Notes: generated by a model not told the origin, from the sequence alone. Shown: positions 21,463 to 32,035, numbered from the stretch's first letter. The stretch is 64,000 nt of DNA from Mycobacterium paraseoulense (GCF_010731655.1 NZ_AP022619.1:1302001-1366000); one strand, 5' to 3'. Made by a program: numbers and translations.

Positions 21463-23010
21463 GTGACCACCGAATTGAGCTATCGCAGCCCCGCCGTCAA
21501 CGTCGCCGCATCGCTGCCGAAACGCCAGGCGGGCTCTTCGGTGTTGATCGTGCCGGTGGTCTCGGCCGGCGACGAGGACAGGCCGGGGGCGGTCGTCGCC
21601 CAGGGCGAGTCGCCGCTGACCGCGGACGCGGTCGCCGCAATCGAATCCGGCCTGCGGGCGCTGGACGCCACCGGCGGCAGTGAGCAGGTCCACCGCCTGG
21701 TCGTGCCGTCGCTGCCGGTGTCCAGCGTGTTGACGATCGGCCTGGGCAAACCGCGGCCCGAATGGCCCGCCGAGGTGATCCGTCGCGCCGCCGGTGTGGC
21801 GGCGCGGTCCCTGGGCACCGCCGAGGCGGTGTTCACCACCCTGGGCGGGTTGCCCGGCGCCGGCGTGTGCTCGGCGGCCGTCGAGGGACTGATTCTCGGC
21901 AGCTATCGGTTCACCGAGTTCCGCAGCGGCAAGACCGCGCCGAAAGACAAAGGGCTGCGCAAGATCACCGTGCTGTCCGCCGCGAAGGACGCGAAGGCGG
22001 CCAGCGCGCACGGCGCGGCCGTGGCGACCGCGGTGGCCACCGCCCGCGACTTCGTCAACACACCGCCGAGTCACCTGTATCCGTCCGAATTCGCCCGGCG
22101 GGCAAGGGCTTTGGGTGAATCCGTGGGTCTCGAGGTGGAAGTCCTCGACGAGAAGGCGCTGCAGAAAGCGGGCTACGGCGGCGTGATCGGCGTCGGCCAG
22201 GGTTCGTCGCGGCCACCGCGGCTGGTGCGGCTGACCCACCGGGGTTCGAAGCTGGCCAAGAAGGCCAAACAGGCGAAACGCGTCGCGCTGGTCGGCAAGG
22301 GCATCACGTTCGACACCGGCGGCATCTCGATCAAGCCCGCGGCATCGATGCACCACATGACCTCGGACATGGGCGGCGCGGCCGCGGTCATCGCCACGGT
22401 GGCGCTGGCCGCGCAGTTGCGCTTGCCGATCGACGTGATCGCCACGGTGCCGATGGCCGAGAACATGCCGTCTGGCACCGCGCAGCGGCCCGGCGACGTG
22501 CTGACGCAATACGGCGGCATCACCGTCGAGGTGCAGAACACCGACGCCGAGGGCCGGCTGATCCTGGCCGACGCCATCGTGCGCGCGTGTGAGGACAACC
22601 CGGACTACCTGATCGAGACGTCCACCCTCACCGGCGCGCAGACGGTGGCGCTGGGCGCCCGGATCCCGGGCGTGATGGGCAGCGACGAGTTCCGCGACCG
22701 CGTCGCGGCGATCTCGCAGCAGGTGGGCGAGAACGGCTGGCCGATGCCGCTGCCCGACGAGCTCAAGGACGACCTGAAATCCACCGTGGCCGATCTGTCC
22801 AACATCAGCGGTCAGCGCTTCGCCGGCATGCTGGTCGCCGGGGTTTTCCTGCGCGAATTCGTCGCCGACGGGGTGGGCTGGGCACACATCGACGTGGCCG
22901 GCCCGGCGTACAACACCAGCGGCCCGTGGGGGTACACGCCCAAGGGCGGCACCGGTGTGCCGACCCGCACCATGTTCGCGGTGCTCGAAGACATCTGCGA
23001 AAAAGGCTAG
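21463..23010 (+). CDS. pepB: Leucyl aminopeptidase (M17 family)
   Basis: Cytosolic dizinc aminopeptidase, 515 residues as in M. tuberculosis. The N-terminal third is the variable macro-like domain; the C-terminal catalytic domain has [15 protein letters not shown] (metal Lys and Asp), [12 protein letters not shown], and the M17 signature [12 protein letters not shown]. It starts with GTG at 21463, probably leaderless. Its likely role is peptide turnover. PepA-type DNA-binding is not suggested by the N-terminal domain. Confidence 0.96.
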   Translation: MTTELSYRSPAVNVAASLPKRQAGSSVLIVPVVSAGDEDRPGAVVAQGESPLTADAVAAIESGLRALDATGGSEQVHRLVVPSLPVSSVLTIGLGKPRPEWPAEVIRRAAGVAARSLGTAEAVFTTLGGLPGAGVCSAAVEGLILGSYRFTEFRSGKTAPKDKGLRKITVLSAAKDAKAASAHGAAVATAVATARDFVNTPPSHLYPSEFARRARALGESVGLEVEVLDEKALQKAGYGGVIGVGQGSSRPPRLVRLTHRGSKLAKKAKQAKRVALVGKGITFDTGGISIKPAASMHHMTSDMGGAAAVIATVALAAQLRLPIDVIATVPMAENMPSGTAQRPGDVLTQYGGITVEVQNTDAEGRLILADAIVRACEDNPDYLIETSTLTGAQTVALGARIPGVMGSDEFRDRVAAISQQVGENGWPMPLPDELKDDLKSTVADLSNISGQRFAGMLVAGVFLREFVADGVGWAHIDVAGPAYNTSGPWGYTPKGGTGVPTRTMFAVLEDICEKG

Positions 23011-23024
23011 TAAACGGCTAGCCC

Positions 23025-24626
23025 TCAGCGCTTCCCGGTCAGCAGCGAGAAGACGGCGCGCCTCACCTGGCGGCGCGGCCATCCGCTCGCGCCGTCGGCG
23101 GCCAACGCGGCGTTGGCCGCGTTGCGCCCGCAGGCGCCGTGCACCGAGCCACCCGGGGTGGCCGAAGCGCTGCCCAGATACAGGCCCTGCACCGGGGTTT
23201 CGGCCCGGCCCATGCCGGGCGCCGGGCGAAAGATCAGCATCTGCTGCAATTGCGCGGTCCCGCCGTTGAGCGCACCCAGGTGCAGGTTGGCGTCACTGGC
23301 CTCCAGGTCCGACGGCCGCTGCACGAACCGGTCGACGACCGCCGAACCGAAGCCCGGCGCATGCTCCTCGATGACCCGGTCCACCGCTTCGGCGAGCCGG
23401 TCGGCCGACGCGTCGTCGGCGACGTTACGCGGCAAATGGGTGTAGGCCCATACGCTTTCGGTTCCCTCGGGAGATCTGCTGGGGTCGGCCGTGGTGGTCT
23501 GCCCCAGCAACATGAACGGGTGCTCGGGCACCACCCGGGTGTTCAGGTCGGCCATCCAGCGGACCAGCCCGTCGCCGTCGGCCCCCAGATGGACGGTGCC
23601 CACGCCGTGCAGGCTCTTCGCGCGCCAGGGAACCGGCCGGTCCAGCGCATAGTTGACCTTCACCACCGGCGGATCCCACTCGAAGTGTTCGAGGTCATCT
23701 AACAGCTTGGGCGGCAGCGCATCCGCGGGCAGCATGTCGCGGAACAGGCGCGGCGCCGTCACGTCGGCGACGATCGCCCGCCGCGCCGCCACCGTGCGCC
23801 CCTCGGCCGTGGTCACGCCGACCGCGCGGCCGCCCCGCACCTGGATGCGGGACACGTTCTGGTTGCACTCGATTCGCGCGCCCGCGGAGCGGGCGCGGCT
23901 GACCAGGGCGGCGGTCAACTGGCCCGAACCCCCGACTGGCACGGGCCAGCCGCGGTCCTGGGCCAGCATCGTCATGAGGAATCCCATGGCGCCGCTGATG
24001 GGCGCGTCCGGCGGGACGTCGGCATGCATCGCGTTGCCCAGCAACAACACTCGCGGAGCCTCGCCGGCGAACAGCTCGCACGCCATGGTGTTGGCCGGCT
24101 GCACCAGCAGCCGCGCCACCCGGAGCGCTTCGGACGTGCCGAGTTTGGTCAGCAGCCGCAGCATCGGCCGCACGGGCGGGAAGGGCGCCAGCATGGCGTC
24201 GAGCAGCGGCGCGTTGATCCGCTGCCACAACTCCACCAGCCGCCACCAGTTGTCGCCGTCGACGGGTTCCCGGCGCGCGAATTCCGTTGCCGTGCGCGCC
24301 GGGTCGCGGTAGACGATGGGCGGGTCCTCATCGGCCGCGCTGCGCGGATGTCCGACGACCGCTGGGGCGTGTGACCACCGCAGGCCATGGTCCTCGAGCC
24401 CCAGCGCCGCGATCGCGGGTGAGGCGACCGTCATCGGGTAGTAGGAGCTGAACAGGTCGGTGATGTAGCCCGGCGTCAGCTCGGCGCTGCGAACCGCGCC
24501 GCCCGGTTCCGGCTGGGCTTCGAGCACCAGCACGTCCCATCCGGCGTCGGCCAGCATCGAGGCGGCGACCAGCCCGTGGTGCCCCGCCCCGATGACGACG
24601 GCGTCGGCGGTGTCGCGCGCGCTCAC
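23025..24626 (-). CDS. FAD-dependent oxidoreductase, phytoene desaturase/CrtI-like family
   Basis: A 533-residue flavoprotein. An N-terminal Rossmann motif (VVIGAGHHGLVAASMLADAG, first Gly near residue 14) is followed by EAQPEPGGAVRS, the second FAD glycine pair. The middle is hydrophobic, and the C-terminus has GLYLGSASATPGGSVHGACG, the carotenoid/retinoid-oxidoreductase end motif. No phytoene synthase is nearby, so the substrate is unknown. The GTG at 24626 overlaps the stop of the SRPBCC gene as GTGA, so the pair is translationally coupled. This pair is not between pepB and ephD in M. tuberculosis as I recall; it is accessory. Confidence 0.9.
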   Translation of the reverse strand: MSARDTADAVVIGAGHHGLVAASMLADAGWDVLVLEAQPEPGGAVRSAELTPGYITDLFSSYYPMTVASPAIAALGLEDHGLRWSHAPAVVGHPRSAADEDPPIVYRDPARTATEFARREPVDGDNWWRLVELWQRINAPLLDAMLAPFPPVRPMLRLLTKLGTSEALRVARLLVQPANTMACELFAGEAPRVLLLGNAMHADVPPDAPISGAMGFLMTMLAQDRGWPVPVGGSGQLTAALVSRARSAGARIECNQNVSRIQVRGGRAVGVTTAEGRTVAARRAIVADVTAPRLFRDMLPADALPPKLLDDLEHFEWDPPVVKVNYALDRPVPWRAKSLHGVGTVHLGADGDGLVRWMADLNTRVVPEHPFMLLGQTTTADPSRSPEGTESVWAYTHLPRNVADDASADRLAEAVDRVIEEHAPGFGSAVVDRFVQRPSDLEASDANLHLGALNGGTAQLQQMLIFRPAPGMGRAETPVQGLYLGSASATPGGSVHGACGRNAANAALAADGASGWPRRQVRRAVFSLLTGKR

Positions 24627-25075
24627 TTCACCTGGCTCGGCTCCACGCGTTCCGCCAGAGCCGCCAACCGCCACAGGCACTCCTTGTTGCGCGGGTAGGC
24701 CGCGGCCAGCGCCAGCGAATTGGGAACGGCCGCCATCGGGCCTTGCACGGGCACCTCGATCATCTCCACCCGGCAGCCCTGCGGTGTCTCGTGCAGCAGC
24801 ATCGTGATCCTCGCGGCGCCCAGCGGCCCCAGGCGGGCACACAGCACCAGCTTGTGCGGCGGTTCGCACTCCTCCACGATCGTCGCGTCGTTGATCACCA
24901 ACGGCCAGATCCCGATCGAGTGCCTGATCGAGGAGCCCGGATCCGGCCAGTTCGGGTCGACGGCCCGCATGCGGCTGTTGCCGACCACCCACTGGGTGTA
25001 GGTCCAGCCCTGGGCCAGTACCTCCCACACCCGCTCGCAAGGCACGTCCACGTCCCGCGTCGCACTCAGCACCAC
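24623..25075 (-). CDS. SRPBCC (START/Bet v1-like) family protein
   Basis: A 150-residue lipid- or polyketide-binding fold protein. Pattern: SATRDVDVPCERVWEVLAQG at the start, WTYTQWVVGNSRMRAVD, then alternating strands and a long C-terminal helix (SLALAAAYPRNKECLWRLAALAERV). The start GTG at 25075 is followed immediately by another GTG. It is the first gene of a two-gene unit with the FAD oxidoreductase; a plausible job is binding the hydrophobic substrate of that enzyme, which is inference from coupling alone. It is divergent from the small membrane protein gene at 25212. Confidence 0.85.
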   Translation of the reverse strand: MVLSATRDVDVPCERVWEVLAQGWTYTQWVVGNSRMRAVDPNWPDPGSSIRHSIGIWPLVINDATIVEECEPPHKLVLCARLGPLGAARITMLLHETPQGCRVEMIEVPVQGPMAAVPNSLALAAAYPRNKECLWRLAALAERVEPSQVK

Positions 25076-25211
25076 GTTGCATTCCCCTCTCGGCTACCGC
25101 GGCGGGATACCCAGGAATCGGGCGCGATATCCGGCCAACTTCGCGTTTACCGGCCTCCCCCAGCGGCTAATCTCCCTCCGATCGAAAACCAGTACGAAGA
25201 AAGGCGAGATC

Positions 25212-25556
25212 GTGACGGTGCGACGGTTGATCCTCGGAGTGGGGGCCGTACTTTTACTGGCCGGCGTGATCGGCCTCCTGGCGCCGGTGTCGATTTCCGA
25301 CGGCAACGGCCATTCGATCGGCTGCGGGAACGCCGTCGCCACGGACCTGTCCGCGGCCAGAAGCGCGAACAACAACAGCGTGGCGAACATCCCGATCCTC
25401 AACCAGGTCGTTCCGCACACCGATTACGTGGCGCAGTGCCAGTCGTCGGTGGGCAGCCGACGAACGTGGTCCATTCCGCTGGCGGTCATCGGGCTCATCG
25501 CCATCGGCGGGACACTGCTGACGGGCCGCCAGGGCGCGGCGCGGGCCGGCACCTGA
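25212..25556 (+). CDS. Small membrane protein of unknown function
   Basis: A 114-residue protein with two membrane spans: LILGVGAVLLLAGVIGLL (residues 5-22) and SIPLAVIGLIAIGGTLLTG near the C-terminus. The loop between them is extracytoplasmic, about 60 residues, with two Cys (SIGCGNAVA and YVAQCQSSV) that could form a disulfide. The GTG at 25212 is chosen because the span follows at once; AGGCGAGA lies just upstream. An in-frame extension to 25077 has no coding character. I recognise the two-span plus disulfide layout from other mycobacterial proteins, but no function is known. Convergent with ephD. Confidence 0.8.
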   Translation: MTVRRLILGVGAVLLLAGVIGLLAPVSISDGNGHSIGCGNAVATDLSAARSANNNSVANIPILNQVVPHTDYVAQCQSSVGSRRTWSIPLAVIGLIAIGGTLLTGRQGAARAGT

Positions 25557-25583
25557 GCCGGAGGGGGGCGCCGCCAGCTCGCG

Positions 25584-27359
25584 TCAGATGACCCGCATCC
25601 GAGCGAAGTTCCGCAAGCCCTGGGGCGCCAGACGCGAAACGCCGTACAGCGCATAGGCTTCCGGCGCCACCGGGCGAATCGGCTTCTTCTTCTGCACCGA
25701 CGACAGGATGGCGTTGGCGACCTTGTCGGGCCCGTAGTGGCGCAGCGCGAACATCTTGCCCAGCTGGCCGCGCCGCCCGTCGACCTGTTGGCCCTTGCCG
25801 GCGGGCGCGTCGAACCGGGTGGTGTTGATGATGTTGGTGTTGATGACGCCCGGACAGATCGTGGTGAGCCCCACCCCGGCGGCGTCGAGTTCGGCGCGCA
25901 GGCAGTCGGAGAACATGTAGGTCGCCGCCTTCGACGTGCAGTAGGCGTTCAGCGATTGCAGCGGGGCGTAGGCGGCCATCGACGACACGTTGACGATGTA
26001 GCCGCCGGTGCCCCGTTCGACCAGGCGGCGCGCGAACGACCGGCACCCGTTGACCACGCCGCCCAGGTTGACGTCGAGCACCCGGTCGAACTGTTCGGCC
26101 GGGGTGTCCAGGAAGCCACCCGCCTGTCCGATGCCGGCGTTGTTGACCACGATGTCGGGCACGCCGTGTTCGGCGCTGACCCGCTCGGCGAACGCCTCCA
26201 CCGCATGGGCGTCGGACACGTCCAGCACGTAGGCGTGGGCGACGCCACCGCGGGTGGCGATCTCGGCGGCGGTCGCCTTGACGGCCGCTTCGTCGATGTC
26301 GCTGACGACCAGCTCGGCGCCCTCGCGCGCGAACGCGAACGCCGTCTCGCGGCCGATTCCACTGCCGGCGCCGGTGACCGAGACCAGGGTGTCGCCGAAG
26401 GACTTGCGCGCACGCCCGACCTGCGCGCGCAGCAGCGCGCGGCTGGGCGGCTTGCCCTCGGCCAGATCGGCGAAGTCGTGCACGGCCGCGGCCATCACCT
26501 GCGGGTGGGACATCGGCGAGAAGTGACCGGCCTTGATGTCGCGCCGCCACAGCCGCGGCACGAAGCGCGGCGTGTGGTCGTAGCCGTACGGCCGCACGTA
26601 CTTGTCCTTGGTGTTGACGATCAACTGCACCGGCACGTCGACGACGTGGATGCCCCGCCCGCGGCCGGAGAACGAACGAAAGTAGTTGGCGGGGTAGGTT
26701 CTCACCGAACGGGCGGCATCGCGGGCCAGCTGCGGCGAGTGGTGGATCTGCTCGGCCGGGATGTTGTCCACCGCGTTGCGCCGAAGCGCCGGGATCGACA
26801 GCGTCAGCCGGAGAACCAGCGGAGCGAGCACCGGTATCGAGAAGAAGATCATGTAGGTCAGCCGCAGCGCCTGGCTGATCGCCCGCGCGAAGGTGCGGGG
26901 GCGCCAGGGTGTGCGCAGACCGCTGAAGATGTAGTCGACCAGTTGGTCCTGGCTCGGGCCGGACACCGACGTGAACGTGGCGATCCGGTCACCGGCGCCG
27001 GGCCGCTTCAGGTAGTGCCACACGCCCACCGAGCCCCAGTCGTGGGCGAGCACGTGCACGGGGCGGCCGGGGCTGAGCTCGCCGGTCACCGCGGCGAAGT
27101 CGTCGGCAAACCGGTCCATGGTGTACGCCGACACCGGCTTGGGCACCGATGACTCACCGACGCCACGGTTGTCGTAGCGAAGGATGCGGAACCGGTCGGC
27201 CAGCAGCGGCACGACGCCGTCCCACAGCACGTGCGAGTCGGGGAAGCCGTGCACCAGCACGACGGTGGGGCCGTCGGGGTTGCCCTCTTCGAAGACCGCG
27301 ATTCGCGCGCCGTCGGCGCTCTCGACGAGATGCTGGGCTAGCTGTTGTGTTCCCGGCAT
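25584..27359 (-). CDS. ephD: EphD-like bifunctional epoxide hydrolase/short-chain dehydrogenase
   Basis: A 591-residue fusion, nearly the length of M. tuberculosis EphD (Rv2214c), which is linked to mycolic acid remodelling. Residues 1 to about 295 are an alpha/beta hydrolase: LVHGFPDSHVLWDG (oxyanion HGFP), AHDWGSVGVW with the nucleophile Asp near 109, and a late HFSPMSHP segment. From about residue 325 an SDR domain follows: VTGAGSGIGRETAFAFA (NADP-binding), NNAGIGQAGG, and the YCTSKAA catalytic Tyr-Lys pair, ending in IRPVAPEAYALYG. The ATG at 27359 gives the family start MPGTQQ. It is a single gene, convergent with the small membrane protein. Confidence 0.95.
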   Translation of the reverse strand: MPGTQQLAQHLVESADGARIAVFEEGNPDGPTVVLVHGFPDSHVLWDGVVPLLADRFRILRYDNRGVGESSVPKPVSAYTMDRFADDFAAVTGELSPGRPVHVLAHDWGSVGVWHYLKRPGAGDRIATFTSVSGPSQDQLVDYIFSGLRTPWRPRTFARAISQALRLTYMIFFSIPVLAPLVLRLTLSIPALRRNAVDNIPAEQIHHSPQLARDAARSVRTYPANYFRSFSGRGRGIHVVDVPVQLIVNTKDKYVRPYGYDHTPRFVPRLWRRDIKAGHFSPMSHPQVMAAAVHDFADLAEGKPPSRALLRAQVGRARKSFGDTLVSVTGAGSGIGRETAFAFAREGAELVVSDIDEAAVKATAAEIATRGGVAHAYVLDVSDAHAVEAFAERVSAEHGVPDIVVNNAGIGQAGGFLDTPAEQFDRVLDVNLGGVVNGCRSFARRLVERGTGGYIVNVSSMAAYAPLQSLNAYCTSKAATYMFSDCLRAELDAAGVGLTTICPGVINTNIINTTRFDAPAGKGQQVDGRRGQLGKMFALRHYGPDKVANAILSSVQKKKPIRPVAPEAYALYGVSRLAPQGLRNFARMRVI

Positions 27360-27550
27360 CGGACCTCCCCGCTTCGACTGCAGTGGCCACACCGTAGCAA
27401 GGGGATTCTGCCCGCCCCGGCAACCGCGCGGTCCGCCCTGGATGTGTGCCGGCGCGGACGCAGTGACAGGATAGTTTTGGATAGTTACTTCGAACGGCTA
27501 GCCAGATGTTCGACCCGCCCCGACCCACGAGCGATCGAGGAGTCAAAACG

Positions 27551-29374
27551 ATGGCCATCTCCGTCCAGATGCCTGCACTCGGTGAGAGCGTCACCGAGGG
27601 GACGGTCACCCGCTGGCTCAAGCAGGAGGGCGACACGGTCGAACTCGACGAACCCCTCGTCGAGGTGTCCACCGACAAGGTCGACACCGAAATCCCGTCG
27701 CCCGCGGCGGGCGTGCTGACCAAGATCGTCGCCCAGGAGGACGACACCGTCGAGGTGGGCGGCGAACTGGCCGTCATCGGCGACTCGTCCGAGGGCGGCG
27801 AATCGTCCGAGGGCGGCGGCTCGGACGCGGCCGCGCAGGCGCCCAGCCAGCCGGAGCCGCAGGCTGAATCCGCCCCGCCGGCCCAGCAGGAGCCCGAGCC
27901 CGAAGCGCCGGCCCCGGCCCAGCCGGAGCCCGAACCCGAGCCCGCCCCGCAGAGTTCCGGTGGCGGCGACGCGACGCCGGTGTTGATGCCCGAGCTCGGC
28001 GAGTCCGTCGCCGAGGGCACGGTGACCCGCTGGCTGAAGAAGGTGGGCGACCCGGTCCAGGTCGACGACGCGCTGGTGGAGGTGTCGACCGACAAGGTGG
28101 ACACCGAGATCCCGTCACCGGTGGCCGGCGTCCTGATCAGCATCACCGCCGAGGAGGACGCCACCGTGCCCGTCGGCGGCGAGCTGGCGCGGATCGGCAC
28201 CGGTTCCGAGGCCCCGTCCGCTCCCACGCCCGCGCCCGCCCCCAAACCGGAATCCAAGCCCGAGCCGGCACCCGAACCGCCCAAGGCCGAGGCCAAGCCC
28301 GAGCCCCAGCCGCAACGCCAGCCCGAGCCGGCCCCGAAAGCCCAACCGGCGCAAGCGCAGCCGGCCGCGCAAGCACCCAGCGACTCGGGACCGAACGGGG
28401 CGCCGTACGTGACGCCGCTGGTGCGCAAACTGGCCACCGAGAACGGTGTCGACCTGACCGCGATCACCGGCACCGGTGTCGGCGGCCGCATCCGCAAGCA
28501 GGACGTGCTCGCCGCGGCGGAGGAGAAGCAACGCCAGAAGCAGCAGGCCCAGAAAGCGCCCGCGTCGCCGCAGGCACCCCCCGCCGCGCCGGCGGCGGAC
28601 GGCAAGGCGGCCCCGGCCGCGGCGCCGACCCCGGCGCCCGCGCTGGCGCACCTGCGCGGCACCACGCAGAAGGCCAGCCGGATCCGCCAGCTCACCGCGA
28701 ACAAGACGCGGGAATCCCTGCAGGCGACCGCCCAGCTCACCCAGACGCACGAGGTCGACATGACCAGGATCGTCGGGTTGCGGGCCAGGGCGAAGTCCGC
28801 GTTCGCCGAGCGCGAAGGCGTGAACCTGACCTTTCTGCCGTTCATCGCCAGGGCGGTGATCGACGCGCTGAAGATCCACCCCAACATCAACGCCAGCTAC
28901 GACGAGCAGACCAAGGAGATCACCTACTACGACGCCGAACATCTCGGCTTCGCCGTGGACACCGAGCAGGGTCTGCTCTCCCCCGTCATCCACAACGCCG
29001 GCGACCTGTCGCTGGCCGGACTGGCCCGGGCGATCGCCGACATCGCCGCGCGCGCCCGCTCGGGCGACCTCAAGCCCGACGAGCTGTCCGGTGGCACCTT
29101 CACCATCACCAACATCGGCAGCCAGGGCGCTTTGTTCGACACCCCCATCCTGGTTCCGCCGCAGGCCGCCATGCTGGGCACCGGGGCGATCGTCAAGCGG
29201 CCCCGGGTGATCGTCGACGAATTCGGCAACGAATCCATCGGCGTCCGCTCGATCTGCTACCTCCCGCTGACCTATGACCATCGGCTCATCGACGGCGCCG
29301 ATGCCGGACGGTTCCTCACCACGATCAAGCACCGGCTGGAAGAGGGAGCGTTCGAGGCCGACTTGGGTCTTTAG
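27551..29374 (+). CDS. dlaT: Dihydrolipoamide acyltransferase (E2) of pyruvate dehydrogenase / peroxide-defence complex
   Basis: E2 core of the mycobacterial pyruvate dehydrogenase, also used in the peroxynitrite reductase system with AhpC, AhpD and Lpd. The 607 residues contain two lipoyl domains (lipoyl Lys43 and Lys182 in [14 protein letters not shown]), two long Pro/Ala/Glu-rich linkers, an E1/E3-binding domain near 283-322 ([15 protein letters not shown]), and the catalytic domain ending [14 protein letters not shown] with His577 and Asp581. The ATG at 27551 follows GGAGTCAAAACG. It is longer than in M. tuberculosis (553, recalled) because of the linkers. LipB and LipA, encoded just downstream, provide its lipoyl groups. 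Confidence 0.95.
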   Translation: MAISVQMPALGESVTEGTVTRWLKQEGDTVELDEPLVEVSTDKVDTEIPSPAAGVLTKIVAQEDDTVEVGGELAVIGDSSEGGESSEGGGSDAAAQAPSQPEPQAESAPPAQQEPEPEAPAPAQPEPEPEPAPQSSGGGDATPVLMPELGESVAEGTVTRWLKKVGDPVQVDDALVEVSTDKVDTEIPSPVAGVLISITAEEDATVPVGGELARIGTGSEAPSAPTPAPAPKPESKPEPAPEPPKAEAKPEPQPQRQPEPAPKAQPAQAQPAAQAPSDSGPNGAPYVTPLVRKLATENGVDLTAITGTGVGGRIRKQDVLAAAEEKQRQKQQAQKAPASPQAPPAAPAADGKAAPAAAPTPAPALAHLRGTTQKASRIRQLTANKTRESLQATAQLTQTHEVDMTRIVGLRARAKSAFAEREGVNLTFLPFIARAVIDALKIHPNINASYDEQTKEITYYDAEHLGFAVDTEQGLLSPVIHNAGDLSLAGLARAIADIAARARSGDLKPDELSGGTFTITNIGSQGALFDTPILVPPQAAMLGTGAIVKRPRVIVDEFGNESIGVRSICYLPLTYDHRLIDGADAGRFLTTIKHRLEEGAFEADLGL

Positions 29375-29389
29375 GGGGGCTGCCGAACC

Positions 29390-30301
29390 GTGGCCAAGCC
29401 CGTCATCGCCATAGCGGGTTCGTCCGGGCTGATCGGATCCGCCCTGACGGCGGCGCTGCGTGCGGCCGATCACCGGGTGCTGCGCATCGTGCGCCGGGCA
29501 CCGTCGAATTCCGACGAGTTGCACTGGAACCCCGAGAGGGGCGAACTCGACGTCGACGCGATCAGCGACGTCGACGTCGTCGTCAACCTCTGCGGCGTCA
29601 ACGTCGGCCAGCGGCGCTGGTCGGGCGCCTTCAAGCAGGGCCTGCGGGACAGCCGCATCGCTCCCACCGAAGTCCTGGCGCACGCCGTCGCCGAGGCCGG
29701 GGTGCCGACCCTGGTCAATGCCAGCGCGGTGGGATACTACGGGAACACCAAAGACCGCGTGGTCGACGAAAACGACCGGGCGGGAAAGGGTTTCCTGGCC
29801 CAGTTGTGCGAAGACTGGGAGGCCGCCACGCTGCCGGCGCAGTACGGGGGTGCCCGTGTGGTGCTGGCCCGCACCGGGCTGGTGATCGCCCCGGCGGGCG
29901 GTCTGCTGGGGCGGTTGCGGCCGTTGTTCCGGACCGGCCTCGGGGCCCGGCTGGGCAGCGGCCGTCAATACATGTCCTGGATCACGCTCGAAGACGAGGT
30001 GCGAGCGCTGCTGTTCGCCATCTCCGACCCCGCGTTGTCCGGCCCGGTGAACATGACCGGGCCCGCCCCGGTCACCAACGCCGAATTCACCACCGCGTTC
30101 GGTCGGGCGGTGAACCGTCCGACCCCGTTGATGCTGCCGGGCTTCGCGGTGCGGGCCGCGCTCGGCGAGTTCGCCGACGAGGGCGTGCTCATCGGCCAGC
30201 GCGCCATCCCGTCGGCGCTGGAGCGGGCCGGTTTTCAGTTCCACCACAACACCATTGGCGAGGCGCTGGGCTACGCCACCGCCCGGCGCGAACACGACTA
30301 G
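29390..30301 (+). CDS. TIGR01777-type NAD-dependent epimerase (SDR39U1 family)
   Basis: A 303-residue extended SDR protein like Rv2216. N-terminal Rossmann motif [32 protein letters not shown], the family hallmark; [10 protein letters not shown] with the active-site Tyr; [16 protein letters not shown]; and the C-terminal [18 protein letters not shown]. The substrate is not known for this family. The GTG at 29390 lies 15 nt after the dlaT stop, so the gene is probably in the dlaT operon. A hairpin related to the 56-bp repeats lies directly on its stop codon. Confidence 0.9.
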   Translation: MAKPVIAIAGSSGLIGSALTAALRAADHRVLRIVRRAPSNSDELHWNPERGELDVDAISDVDVVVNLCGVNVGQRRWSGAFKQGLRDSRIAPTEVLAHAVAEAGVPTLVNASAVGYYGNTKDRVVDENDRAGKGFLAQLCEDWEAATLPAQYGGARVVLARTGLVIAPAGGLLGRLRPLFRTGLGARLGSGRQYMSWITLEDEVRALLFAISDPALSGPVNMTGPAPVTNAEFTTAFGRAVNRPTPLMLPGFAVRAALGEFADEGVLIGQRAIPSALERAGFQFHHNTIGEALGYATARREHD

Positions 30302-30336
30302 TGGCGATCGCAAGCGCGGCCGAAGCGGGTCGCCAC
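30301..30336. repeat. Single hairpin related to the 56-bp repeats at 32.8 kb
   Basis: Arms GTGGCGA (30301-30307) and TCGCCAC (30330-30336) pair perfectly around GC-rich sequence beginning TCGCAAGCGCGGC, the same text as inside the tandem repeat units downstream of the Rv2219-like gene. It begins on the last base of the epimerase stop codon and could end its transcript. It may be one member of a dispersed repeat family. Confidence 0.5.
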
Positions 30337-30403
30337 ACTGAGCGGCGCCGATCGCCGCCATCCGGTGTCGCGGGTCCGGCCCGCGGCACGATCGCCCGGC
30401 GAG

Positions 30404-30416
30404 TACCGTCGCGAAC
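30404..30416 (+). promoter_or_regulatory. Candidate leaderless promoter of lipB
   Basis: TACCGT at 30404-30409 stands 7 nt before the lipB GTG at 30417. No Shine-Dalgarno sequence is present. Spacing fits leaderless initiation. Confidence 0.4.
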
Positions 30417-31115
30417 GTGATCGATTCCATCCGGTCCAGCCGGGCCGCGATCGACGTCCGCCAGCTCGGAACCGTCGAATACCGCGCCGCCTGGCAGCTG
30501 CAGCGCGAGCTGGCCGACGCCAGGATCGCCGGTGGCGGCGACACCCTCCTGCTGCTGGAGCACCCTCCCGTCTACACCGCGGGACGGCGCACCGAGCCGC
30601 ACGAGCGGCCGGTGAACGGCACCCCCGTCGTCGACACCGACCGCGGCGGCAAGATCACCTGGCACGGCCCGGGTCAACTGGTCGGCTACCCGATCATCGG
30701 CCTGGGCGAACCGCTCGACGTGGTCAATTACGTTCGGCGCCTGGAGGAGGCGCTGATCAAGGTGTGCGGCGACCTGGGCCTGGAAACGTGCCGGGTGCAC
30801 GGCCGGTCCGGGGTGTGGGTGGCGGGCGGTGCCGGCCGGCCCGACCGCAAGGTAGCCGCCATCGGAGTCCGGGTCTCGCGCGCGACCACCCTGCACGGGT
30901 TCGCACTCAACTGTGACTGCGATCTCGACGCGTTCACCACGATCGTGCCGTGCGGCATCACCGACGCCGGCGTGACCTCGTTGTCGGCCGAGCTGCGCCG
31001 CCCGGTACTCGTCGACGAGGTCCGCGCGGCGGTCGCCGCCGCCGTCTGCGACGCCCTTGACGGCGCCCTGCCGGTCCGGGAACACCCCGGCACGCGCGTA
31101 GCATCAGCCATGTGA
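30417..31115 (+). CDS. lipB: Octanoyl-[acyl carrier protein]:protein octanoyltransferase
   Basis: LipB moves octanoate from acyl carrier protein to the lipoyl domains of E2 and GcvH proteins. The 232-residue product has [33 protein letters not shown] and the catalytic pair Lys145 ([11 protein letters not shown]) and Cys179 (VPCGITD), matching Lys142 and Cys176 of the M. tuberculosis enzyme with a constant offset. The GTG at 30417 gives VIDSIRSS, the family start. Its stop overlaps the lipA GTG as GTGA. DlaT, encoded upstream, is the main acceptor. Confidence 0.96.
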   Translation: MIDSIRSSRAAIDVRQLGTVEYRAAWQLQRELADARIAGGGDTLLLLEHPPVYTAGRRTEPHERPVNGTPVVDTDRGGKITWHGPGQLVGYPIIGLGEPLDVVNYVRRLEEALIKVCGDLGLETCRVHGRSGVWVAGGAGRPDRKVAAIGVRVSRATTLHGFALNCDCDLDAFTTIVPCGITDAGVTSLSAELRRPVLVDEVRAAVAAAVCDALDGALPVREHPGTRVASAM

Positions 31116-32035
31116 CTGTCGCACCCGAAGGCCGCAAACTCCTGCGGCTCGAGGTGCGCAACGCGCAAACCCCGATCGAGCGCAAGCCGCCGTGGATCAG
31201 GGTCCGGGCCCGGATGGGGCCCGAATACACCCAGTTGAAGGGCTTGGTCCGCCGCGAGGGCCTGCACACGGTCTGCGAAGAGGCCGGCTGCCCCAACATC
31301 TTCGAGTGCTGGGAGGACCGGGAAGCCACCTTTCTGATCGGTGGTGACCAGTGCACCCGGCGCTGCGACTTCTGCCAGATCGACACCGGAAAGCCCGCCG
31401 CGCTGGACCGCGACGAGCCGAGACGCGTCGCCGACAGCGTGCGGACCATGGGACTGCGCTACGCCACCATCACCGGGGTGGCCCGCGATGACCTGCCCGA
31501 CGGCGGGGCCTGGCTCTACGCCGAGACCGTGCGCGCGATCAAGGAGCTCAACCCGTCGACCGGCGTCGAGCTCTTGATCCCGGACTTCAACGGCGAGCCG
31601 GCGCGGCTTGCCGAGGTGTTCGAGTCGCGCCCGGAAGTATTGGCGCACAACGTCGAAACCGTGCCCCGCATCTTCAAACGGATTCGGCCCGCCTTCACCT
31701 ATCAGCGCAGCCTGGACGTCATCACGGCGGCGCGCGACGCCGGCTTGGTCACCAAGAGCAACCTCATCCTCGGGCTCGGCGAAACCCCCGACGAGGTGCG
31801 CACCGCGCTGGCCGACCTGCGGAGCGCCGGCTGCGACATCGTGACCATCACCCAATACCTGCGGCCGTCGGCGCGTCACCACCCGGTCGAACGTTGGGTG
31901 CGACCCGAGGAGTTCGTCGAGTTCGCCCGGCACGCCGAGGGGCTGGGGTTCGCCGGGGTGCTGGCCGGGCCGCTGGTGCGGTCGTCGTATCGGGCGGGCC
32001 GGCTCTACGAGCAAGCCGCGCGCACCCGCGCCTGA
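31112..32035 (+). CDS. lipA: Lipoyl synthase (radical SAM)
   Basis: LipA inserts two sulfurs into protein-bound octanoate. The 307 residues hold both clusters: the auxiliary cluster ligands Cys55, Cys60 and Cys66 ([12 protein letters not shown]) and the radical SAM triad Cys81, Cys85 and Cys88 (CTRRCDFC). The C-terminal RSSYRAG serine ligand of the auxiliary cluster is present. GTG at 31112 overlaps lipB by 4 nt, so the two steps of lipoylation are co-expressed. Confidence 0.97.
   Translation: MTVAPEGRKLLRLEVRNAQTPIERKPPWIRVRARMGPEYTQLKGLVRREGLHTVCEEAGCPNIFECWEDREATFLIGGDQCTRRCDFCQIDTGKPAALDRDEPRRVADSVRTMGLRYATITGVARDDLPDGGAWLYAETVRAIKELNPSTGVELLIPDFNGEPARLAEVFESRPEVLAHNVETVPRIFKRIRPAFTYQRSLDVITAARDAGLVTKSNLILGLGETPDEVRTALADLRSAGCDIVTITQYLRPSARHHPVERWVRPEEFVEFARHAEGLGFAGVLAGPLVRSSYRAGRLYEQAARTRA

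Noticed and set aside
23025..25082. One 685-residue protein covering both the FAD oxidoreductase and the region upstream
   Set aside because: The N-terminal 150 residues are an out-of-frame reading of the SRPBCC gene; the GTGA overlap at 24623-24626 marks the true start.
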